Assembly (NCBI GenBank): GCA_023404675.1
Contig: JAEYAW010000018.1
Location: 140,468 to 204,467, forward strand
Origin: Pseudomonadota bacterium
GTDB taxonomy: Bacteria; Pseudomonadota; Alphaproteobacteria; Rhizobiales; Xanthobacteraceae
Direction: 5' to 3'
Length of the DNA: 64,000 bases
Part shown: piece by piece, positions 57,866 to 64,000 of the stretch
Layout: the number at the start of each line of letters is the position of its first letter
How positions within the stretch are numbered: position 1 is the first letter of the stretch
Translations under genes and position numbers: made by a program
The notes under the pieces: generated by a model
Databases searched by the model: none
What the model saw: only the letters and a program-made list of their open reading frames with translations
Told to the model about the DNA's origin: nothing

Positions 57866-58960
57866 TCACCCGCCGAACCCGATGCCGATCAGGCCTTCAC
57901 CGAGTTGCTTTTTCTTGTGGTCCGGAACCGCCTCGCGCGCATTGCGCGCCGCGTCCCGCGCCTTGTCGTTGTCTCCCAGCACCATATAGGCCCGCACCAG
58001 CCGCAGCCAGCCCGGCACATCGTCGCCGTTCTGCTTCAGCCGCTCCGCGAGGCCTTCCACCATGCCCTGAATCATGGCGCTGCGATCGGCGGGCGCCATC
58101 GCGTCCCCGGCCGCCTTCTGCTCGTCGCTGAGCGCGGGCATGCCGACGGAACTCACCCGCGCCAGCGCGCTCTGCACCAGCGGCCGCCACGGCGCATCGG
58201 CCGGGGCCTTGCGCAGCAGATCGCGCCAGATCGTGGCCGCCGCCTCGCGCTGCCCATCCTGCTCGGCTGCAAGCCCGAGAAAATAGCTGGCCTTCGTCTC
58301 TGCGGCGTCCAGCGCTTTCGCCCGTTCGAACTCGGCCCGCGCCTCGACGGTGACAATACCGTTCGCGGCCATCGCCAGCGCCTCGCCGAGGTCGGCGCGA
58401 CGGGCGGCACTCTCGCCGAGCAGGCGGATCACGTTGCGCTGGGCGATGACACCTTCGTCGGCCCGGCCAAGCCGCAGCAGAACGGGTGCAAGAACCTCCC
58501 AGCCGCGGCCGTCGTCCGGATTTTTCGCGAGGCGATCCTGCACCTGCGCGATCATCTGCTCGATCGAGCCGCCGCCTGCGGGAGCCTGCGCCGCCGTCAC
58601 GGGCCGCTCGACCAGCCCCGGCCGCCCATACGCCAGATATAGCGCGCCCGAGAACAGCGGCAGACCGATAAGCGCGACGATCGCGACCGCGCGCCGGATC
58701 GACAGACTGGGTGAACCGTGCACGACGAAAGCATGGCGCCCTGCCGCGAGCAGGCGTCGCGCGATCTCGACGCGCGCAGCCTCCGCTTCCGCCGGCCCCA
58801 GAAGACCGGCGGCAAGGTCACGTTCGATCTCCGCCAACTGATCCTTGTAGACGGCCGCCTCGGTTCCCCCGGGGGAGGCCGGAGCGGCGCGCCCAAGCGG
58901 AAGCAGCACCGCGAAGATCGCGGCCACCGTCATCAATGCCAGAAAAAACCAGAGAGTCAT
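57866..58960 (-). CDS. ccmI: Cytochrome c maturation protein CcmI (CycH)
   Basis: 364 residues. Two N-terminal membrane helices ([41 protein letters not shown]) flank a cytoplasmic leucine-zipper-like loop, then a periplasmic TPR domain ([35 protein letters not shown]) that holds apocytochrome c. First gene of the ccmIEFH operon, separated from the next upstream gene by 98 bp with a GCATGCTG hairpin at 58995-59017. Confidence 0.93.
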   Translation of the reverse strand: MTLWFFLALMTVAAIFAVLLPLGRAAPASPGGTEAAVYKDQLAEIERDLAAGLLGPAEAEAARVEIARRLLAAGRHAFVVHGSPSLSIRRAVAIVALIGLPLFSGALYLAYGRPGLVERPVTAAQAPAGGGSIEQMIAQVQDRLAKNPDDGRGWEVLAPVLLRLGRADEGVIAQRNVIRLLGESAARRADLGEALAMAANGIVTVEARAEFERAKALDAAETKASYFLGLAAEQDGQREAAATIWRDLLRKAPADAPWRPLVQSALARVSSVGMPALSDEQKAAGDAMAPADRSAMIQGMVEGLAERLKQNGDDVPGWLRLVRAYMVLGDNDKARDAARNAREAVPDHKKKQLGEGLIGIGFGG

Positions 58961-59058
58961 CAGAGGGTTCTGGGGAAGTGCCGCACGCCGTCATGCATGC
59001 TGCCCCATACAGCATGCCTGCCCTGACCGCGCAATTGACAATCGCGGCACGCCTCGTG

Positions 59059-60447
59059 TCAGCCAGCTTTGGCCTTGGCCTTCGTCTTGCGTTCGGCTGA
59101 TGCCGCGCTCTCCACCGCGCGTGCCATCAGGGCGGAGTAGTCCGCGCCAAACAGCGGCTCGCACAACCGTATGGCAGCAACAGCCTGCGCCTGCCGAAAC
59201 GACAGGACCGCGCCATCCGAGACACGAAGCGTCTCCAGCAAGGCTTCGAGTGTCCGTTCGACATATTGCTGCATCTCGGAGAAGGTGCGGCCGGTCACCT
59301 CGTTGATCGCCAGTTCCGCAGCGTAGGCACGGCATGACGCAACAAAGGCGACGTGCCCGACCGCCTCGTCGACCTCGAGCGAATCGAGCTTCAGCCCCGG
59401 CGTGATCTCCTTGTCCGGACGCTGGCGTAGCAGCCGGCGCACGCGCCCCGGCGCGCTGCCGATCTCCGATTGCAGAATTTCCGAGATCGCCTTGCGCAGT
59501 TGCACCAGATGGCGGCCCCACTGGGAATCCTGCCGCAGATCCAGTTCCGTACGGATACCGCGCACGCCATCGTTCAGCGCCTTGAGATGATCGAGAACAC
59601 GGTTGTAGCGCCCGTGGCGCAGGTCCATCTGCAGCAGACCGATGCTGTCGCCGAGATCGCGCAGCGCCATGGTGACGGCAACACCATAGGGACTGGCCGC
59701 GACCCTGATCTCATCGTCGGATCTGACCAGCGAAATCGGCAAACGGATCATCTGCCACGGCGCACCGAGCCGGCCCATTACCACCGACAGCGCAAAGGGG
59801 ATCACCGCCGGACCTTGCAAGCTCGGCAAGTTCAACGCCTCGAAAACCGCAGCAACCTGGGTCTCGTCCAGCACACGGATATGCCCGGGCAACCGCTTGC
59901 CCAGAACCTGGAGCGCCTCGGCCGCCTGAAGCGCCACCGCGACGCGCGGAAGATCCTCGGCAGCCTGAGGCGAACTGATGCGCACGCGCCCCCCGCGCAA
60001 TTGCTCCGCGATGGCGACGACCACCTCCGCCCGAAACCGGATCACCGCCTCCGGCAGCGCCGCGGCCGCGCTCAGGTTTTCCGCCGCGTCGAGAGCCTCA
60101 AGACAGACCTTTGAGGCATCGGGAAGCACGTCCCGGGTGAGCCACAGCCAGATTGAATCCAGCGACGTGCGACGGATTTCGCCAGGACCCGGCAGTTGAT
60201 CGCCGTCGACCAGAAACGGTTCGAGCGGGCGAAAAACAATCCGCTCCGGCCGCTCCACGCTTCGCGCGCGGCCGGTGCTGTCATCGATACGAATAATCTG
60301 ATGCAGCTGATCCAGAACCAGTGTCGTCACCGGCAGATCTTTGCCAGCGGCATGGGCCTTTTCGAATTCGCGAAGCAGCAGCGCCTGCGCCTGAGGCGGC
60401 AGTTGAGCCAGATACGACTTGAGCCGATCGGAGATTGACTGATCCAT
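59059..60447 (-). CDS. Conserved hypothetical protein, function unknown
   Basis: 462 residues, soluble, mostly helical with no membrane segment or signal peptide. I do not recognise a domain. The N-terminus (DRLKSYLAQLPPQAQALLLREFEKAHAAG) is helical, the middle carries RIVFRPLEPFLVDG, and the C-terminus ends in a Lys/Ala tail (ERKTKAKAKAG). ATG 60447 has GTAGG close upstream; GTG 60453 adds two residues. It lies between the PhoPQ-like pair and the ccm operon, on the same strand, which gives no clear functional hint. Confidence 0.75.
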   Translation of the reverse strand: MDQSISDRLKSYLAQLPPQAQALLLREFEKAHAAGKDLPVTTLVLDQLHQIIRIDDSTGRARSVERPERIVFRPLEPFLVDGDQLPGPGEIRRTSLDSIWLWLTRDVLPDASKVCLEALDAAENLSAAAALPEAVIRFRAEVVVAIAEQLRGGRVRISSPQAAEDLPRVAVALQAAEALQVLGKRLPGHIRVLDETQVAAVFEALNLPSLQGPAVIPFALSVVMGRLGAPWQMIRLPISLVRSDDEIRVAASPYGVAVTMALRDLGDSIGLLQMDLRHGRYNRVLDHLKALNDGVRGIRTELDLRQDSQWGRHLVQLRKAISEILQSEIGSAPGRVRRLLRQRPDKEITPGLKLDSLEVDEAVGHVAFVASCRAYAAELAINEVTGRTFSEMQQYVERTLEALLETLRVSDGAVLSFRQAQAVAAIRLCEPLFGADYSALMARAVESAASAERKTKAKAKAG

Positions 60448-60563
60448 ATGCACCTACCGCGGACGCGGTCGGTCGCACGTCCTTGCGGGAGGATACAAGG
60501 GTCCTCTTAAAAAGACGTTGAAACACTTGTCGCAAATGACAATGACGACGCCAACGGCCACCG

Positions 60564-61934
60564 TCATGCCGACGGCAGGATCAACTCCGCGCGCAGCCCT
60601 CCCGAAGGCGACTGGCTCAGCGACAGATGCCCGCCGTAGAGCCCGACAAGATCGGTCACGATCGACAGGCCGAGGCCGGACCCCGGCTTCGTCTCATCCA
60701 GCCGCTGACCGCGCTTGGCCACCGTTTCCCGCTCGGCAGCGGACAGGCCCGGCCCGTCGTCGTCAACGACAACACGAAATCGACCGCGATCAGCCGGCGC
60801 CGTATCGCTGACAGCCGCGATCTCGATCCGGACGTGGCCGCTCGCCCACTTGCACGCATTGTCGAGCAGGTTGCCGACCATCTCCTCCAGATCCTGCTGC
60901 TCGCCGCGAAATTTGACGGGCTCGCGCAGATCGAGTTCGATATCACAATCGCGGTGAATCTTCTGCATGGTGCGCTGCAAGGCTTCCACCACCGGCCCTG
61001 CATCAGTGACCGTGCCAACGACGGTGAGCCGCGCCGCGAGCCGGGCACGCTCCAGATGATGCGTCACCTGATCGCGCATCACCGCCGCCTGATCCAGAAC
61101 CTTGGCCGCGAGCGGATCGTCGCGCCTTGCCGTCGCCTCGTTGACGATCACGGAAAGCGGCGTCTTGAGCGCATGCGCGAGGTTACCGACATGGGTCCGC
61201 GCGCGTTCGACAATCTCGCGATTGGCCTCAAGCAGCGCGTTCGTCTCGCGCGCGAGCGGGGCGATCTCGATGGGAAAAGAGCCTTCGAGCCGCTCGACGC
61301 GCCCCGCCCGGATATCGGACAGGGATTGCGAAATACGTTTGAGCGGCGCAAGGCCGAACCGCACCTGAAAGATCGTGCTGAGCACCAGCACGACGGCCAG
61401 CGCCGCGAACGTCACCGCGAGATAGACATCGAAGCTGCGGGTCTCCTCAAAAATTTCGGTAGCGTCGCCGGCGACGGAAATCAGATACTTTCCGTCCGAC
61501 CCAAGATCGACCGGGCGCTCCACCATCCGCAGCGGCATATCCTCAGGGCCAGTCACATAGGCGAGACGAACCCCGGCTGTCGTCAGCGGCAATCCTTCAT
61601 CCTCAAGCTGCGGTAATTTCTTGTCCCACAACGAACGCGAGGCGCGCGTGGATTTTTTCGGATCGTCAAGGCGAACGATCTGCCAATACCAGCCTGACAG
61701 CGGCAACTCGAACAGCGGCTCACCGAGCGCCTGTTGCTCACGCTCCTGCGCATCCTCTGCCGAAGCCACCTCCGTGACCAGTGTGCGCAGATAAAAATTC
61801 AGCCGCCGATCGAAAGCGCGTTCGGCGGACTCACGATACGCCGAGGAAAGGATGACACCGGTGATTCCGAGAATCACCACGACCCACACGGTTGCGGTGA
61901 GAAACAGACGTACGGCAAGCGAATTAGTGCGCAT
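60564..61934 (-). CDS. PhoQ/FeuQ-like sensor histidine kinase
   Basis: 456 residues: helix 1 (FLTATVWVVVILGITGVILSSAY), periplasmic domain of about 140 residues, helix 2 (VYLAVTFAALAVVLVLSTIF), HAMP, H-box NLAHALKTPLSVIVNEA (the HxLKTPL form seen in PhoQ), and ATPase (NLLDNACKWA, DDGPGLS, GSGLGLSIV). ATG 61934 overlaps the regulator stop by 11 bp. Homologues in rhizobia act on envelope or osmotic cues; the signal here is unknown. Confidence 0.9.
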   Translation of the reverse strand: MRTNSLAVRLFLTATVWVVVILGITGVILSSAYRESAERAFDRRLNFYLRTLVTEVASAEDAQEREQQALGEPLFELPLSGWYWQIVRLDDPKKSTRASRSLWDKKLPQLEDEGLPLTTAGVRLAYVTGPEDMPLRMVERPVDLGSDGKYLISVAGDATEIFEETRSFDVYLAVTFAALAVVLVLSTIFQVRFGLAPLKRISQSLSDIRAGRVERLEGSFPIEIAPLARETNALLEANREIVERARTHVGNLAHALKTPLSVIVNEATARRDDPLAAKVLDQAAVMRDQVTHHLERARLAARLTVVGTVTDAGPVVEALQRTMQKIHRDCDIELDLREPVKFRGEQQDLEEMVGNLLDNACKWASGHVRIEIAAVSDTAPADRGRFRVVVDDDGPGLSAAERETVAKRGQRLDETKPGSGLGLSIVTDLVGLYGGHLSLSQSPSGGLRAELILPSA

Positions 61935-62595
61935 CGTCCGGCGGCGCGAGCAGATAGCCAAGTCCGCGAACGGTCTGGATGATGTCCGCGTCGAGCTTCT
62001 TGCGGATCCGTCCCACGAACACCTCGATGGTATTCGAATCGCGGTCGAAGTCCTGATCGTACAGATGTTCGACCAGCTCGGTGCGCGACACCACGCGGCC
62101 CGCATGATGCATCAGATAGGCCAGCAGGCGATATTCATGCGACGTCATCTTGACCGGGTGACCGTGGACGCTGACCCGGCCATTGCGCGTGTCGAGCGTC
62201 ACCGGCCCACAGGTGAGTTCGCTGCGCGCGTGACCGGTCGCGCGGCGGAGCAGCGCACGAATGCGTGCCAGCACCTCCTCCAGATGGAAAGGCTTGGCCA
62301 CGTAGTCGTCCGCGCCGGCGTCGAAGCCTTGAACCTTGTCGCTCCAGCGGTCACGTGCGGTCAGGATCAGAACCGGCATGGTCCGGCCGGCCCGCCGCCA
62401 GGCCTCCAGCACCGAGATGCCATCCATCTTCGGCAAACCGATATCGAGCACGACCGCGTCATACGGCTCGGTGTCGCCGAGAAACTGCGCTTCCTCGCCA
62501 TCGAAAGCCCGATCGACCACATACCCCGCATCGGTCAGTGCGGTGGTGAGCTGCCGGTTCAGATCTGGATCATCCTCAACCACAAGAAGGCGCAC
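61924..62595 (-). CDS. PhoP/FeuP-like response regulator
   Basis: 223 residues, OmpR family. The receiver domain has RLLVVEDDPDLNRQL, phosphoacceptor Asp in VVLDIGLPKMDG and Lys in DYVAKPFHL; the winged helix has MTSHEYRLLAYLMHHAGRVVSRTELVEHLYDQDF and NTIEVFVGRIRKKL. GTG 62595 is chosen because GGAGG stands five bases upstream. The ATG at 62607 that overlaps this Shine-Dalgarno, and the long frame beyond it to 62850, are less likely. Overlaps the kinase gene. Confidence 0.92.
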   Translation of the reverse strand: MRLLVVEDDPDLNRQLTTALTDAGYVVDRAFDGEEAQFLGDTEPYDAVVLDIGLPKMDGISVLEAWRRAGRTMPVLILTARDRWSDKVQGFDAGADDYVAKPFHLEEVLARIRALLRRATGHARSELTCGPVTLDTRNGRVSVHGHPVKMTSHEYRLLAYLMHHAGRVVSRTELVEHLYDQDFDRDSNTIEVFVGRIRKKLDADIIQTVRGLGYLLAPPDDAH

Positions 62596-62803
62596 GGTTT
62601 CCTCCATTCCGACCATCCGCTCCGCATCCGCCTCAGCGTCGTTCAACCTCGCTACGATGGCATGAATACGGAATGAACGGACTGCCGGGGAATCACGGCG
62701 AACTAACCGTGTCGGCGGCACTCGGAAGTAGCACGGGCGGCGGCGAAGCCCAAATGACGCCGCAACGGCATGGAACCGAGGATGCCGCCGTCTGCTGCCG
62801 GTT

Positions 62804-63184
62804 TTAGCGCCGGATGATCCTCGCCACGTTCTCGAACGTCCGCTTGCCAAAATAGAACGCCACGATCAGGTTGGCCGTGGTCTCGACCCAGCCGCCGAGC
62901 GGATCGGTCGAGCCCAGCTCCAGCACCTTGTCCCAGATCAGCAGCTTGGCGAAATACAGCGCCACCGCGTAGCCCATCAGCTTGTCGGGCTCGTACCAGC
63001 ACCCGAGGGCGGCGATGCGATATTGGGTGTCGAGTTCTTTTTCACGCTGCTGGACCAGCAATTCCCGGCCTGCCAGATCGGCAGCCATTGCCTCTTTTGA
63101 GGTGCCGGTCGCGAGCTTGGCCTTATAGGCTTCGACCAGCGGCCCAGCGATCAGCGAGCCGAGCCACGAGAAGATGGCATTCAT
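62804..63184 (-). CDS. Phage holin-like membrane protein
   Basis: 126 residues. An amphipathic N-terminus (NAIFSWLGSLIAGPLVEAYKAKL) is followed by a charged helix (AGRELLVQQREKELDTQYR), then two or three membrane segments (LMGYAVALYFAKLLIW; TANLIVAFYFGKRTFE). The arrangement matches three-helix holins that open the inner membrane to endolysin. ATG 63184 overlaps the stop of the next gene (ATGA). With its neighbours it forms a lysis cassette, from a prophage or a gene-transfer-agent-like element. Confidence 0.75.
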   Translation of the reverse strand: MNAIFSWLGSLIAGPLVEAYKAKLATGTSKEAMAADLAGRELLVQQREKELDTQYRIAALGCWYEPDKLMGYAVALYFAKLLIWDKVLELGSTDPLGGWVETTANLIVAFYFGKRTFENVARIIRR

Positions 63185-63417
63185 TTCGCCTCAGCCCTGC
63201 TCTGGATCCAAGCCGCCAACGCTTTTGCGATAGCGATTCCCGCCACGATCCGTGCGGCGTATGCCGGCGGTAGGATCGGCGTCAGATCCACGCTTGCGAG
63301 GAAGTTCAGAATATCGGGAATGAAGATCAGCAGGCCCACCACAGCGCCGGCAATCACCGTCACCCATCGGTAGACCCACAGCGCCGCAGCATTCAGCTTA
63401 TCCTTCAACCACGTCAT
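63181..63417 (-). CDS. Small phage holin-like protein
   Basis: 78 residues: MTWLKDKLNAAALWVYRWVT, a strong hydrophobic helix (VIAGAVVGLLIFIPDILNFLA), then SVDLTPILPPAYAARIVAGIAIAKALAAW. This pattern is common in small phage proteins next to endolysins. ATG 63417 has AGGAG upstream and overlaps the endolysin stop by four bases. The longer open frame to 63630 is antisense-like noise within the endolysin. Confidence 0.75.
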   Translation of the reverse strand: MTWLKDKLNAAALWVYRWVTVIAGAVVGLLIFIPDILNFLASVDLTPILPPAYAARIVAGIAIAKALAAWIQSRAEAK

Positions 63418-64000
63418 GCTTCGGTTCTCCTGAACAGGCCCTTCACAGCCATAAAAAAAGCCGCCCAGAAGGACGGCTGCGGGGGTTCGGGTGTCGAGGT
63501 CGGAAGCGGATCGGGCGGCTTCGCCTGTGGGATCGGGATCGAAGCGACATTCATCAGCCGCGCGATGACGGCGCTGTTGCCAGCCATCAGGCCCTTGCGG
63601 TCCGCGAGGCCATTGGTGCCGCCGTTCCACGCCTTCACACAGCCGATGAAGTCATCCTTGTCGGCAAAACGGTTGAGGTTCTTCCACGTCCAGAACGCCG
63701 CGGAAATGTCGGGCTGAAGGTCGTGGCGCGTCGCCGCCTCCGGATCGGCTACGAGATCGACGCCGATGCGGTCGCCGATCTGCTTATAGCCGTCTCTGCC
63801 GGTGATCTGCGGCCCGCCCCGGCCGATATAACGCGAGCCGTCCGAGGTGCCCGGCCGGTTGCCCATCCGCGAGCCGTAAATGTCGTCGAAGGCCTTCAAC
63901 TGCCAGCCTGGCGCGGAGCCGTATCTGGCGACAACCGCCGCCGCGCTGGAAAAGCGGTTCGGCCAGACCTCCGCCATCCGCTTGGCGGTATAATTGATAT
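63414..64000 (-). CDS. GH19 chitinase-like phage endolysin (5' end beyond window)
   Basis: At least 195 residues. Reading stays open to the window edge and the first visible residues INYTAKRMAEVWPNRF belong to the conserved core of GH19-like endolysins, so the true start lies to the right. IYGSRMGNRPGTSDGSRYIGRGGPQITGRDGYKQIG is the family signature segment; the catalytic Glu would be upstream and may be cut off. After the domain comes a Pro-rich linker and a C-terminal hydrophobic helix (FWAAFFMAVKGLF). It cleaves peptidoglycan at the end of a phage cycle. Confidence 0.85.
   Translation of the reverse strand, partial: INYTAKRMAEVWPNRFSSAAAVVARYGSAPGWQLKAFDDIYGSRMGNRPGTSDGSRYIGRGGPQITGRDGYKQIGDRIGVDLVADPEAATRHDLQPDISAAFWTWKNLNRFADKDDFIGCVKAWNGGTNGLADRKGLMAGNSAVIARLMNVASIPIPQAKPPDPLPTSTPEPPQPSFWAAFFMAVKGLFRRTEA

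Overview
The window is about 64 kb of GC-rich, gene-dense chromosome from an alphaproteobacterium. The likeliest source is the Bradyrhizobium/Afipia/Rhodopseudomonas group (Nitrobacteraceae). Reasons are codon usage, the ccmIEFH (cycHJKL)-degP-two-component-glnE order, FixK/FNR-type boxes, and a PleC/PdhS-style kinase. This is inference; no 16S or other marker gene is present. I found no tRNA, rRNA, CRISPR array or insertion sequence.

Left part (1-13.4 kb): the first codons of a likely psd gene, an Atm1-type ABC exporter, a LOG-family hydrolase, a GIY-YIG protein, a cupin flanked by a degenerate 44-bp repeat, a GST, intracellular PHA depolymerase phaZ, an MFS exporter divergent from a pirin across a palindrome, a PfkB sugar kinase, glycogen phosphorylase and a carboxymuconolactone-decarboxylase-like protein.

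13.6-21.4 kb is a nickel-uptake locus: nikR, a NikABCDE-type ABC importer with overlapping genes, and a TonB-dependent receptor. The receptor is preceded by a perfect copy of the enterobacterial NikR operator (GTATGA-N16-TCATAC) and nikA by a degenerate copy. Outer- and inner-membrane nickel transport therefore look co-repressed.

21.5-29.8 kb is an amide/short-chain-amide locus on the minus strand: an amidase-signature enzyme, a five-gene branched-chain/urea/amide-type ABC importer (HAAT family), an AmiC-like binding protein without a clear export signal, and a divergent MarR regulator. Two similar AT-rich motifs lie before the two transcription units.

29.9-36.8 kb encodes the cytochrome bd oxidase: cydA, cydB and a 44-residue cydX on the minus strand, cydD and cydC on the plus strand, with a FixK/FNR-like box between. 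cydD has no ATG/GTG/TTG start and probably begins at CTG. A TetR regulator follows. 36.9-43.6 kb is an acyl-CoA metabolism region: two AMP-forming ligases, acyl-CoA dehydrogenase, crotonase, and an SDR lacking the usual catalytic lysine.

43.8-62.6 kb holds a CDF metal exporter, a PAS-containing histidine kinase, then a long minus-strand series: PhoPQ/FeuPQ-like pair, a conserved hypothetical, cytochrome c maturation ccmI-E-F-H, a DegP protease, a second two-component system and glnE. The right edge (62.8-64 kb) is a phage-type lysis cassette: two small holin-like membrane proteins and a GH19-like endolysin cut by the window end.
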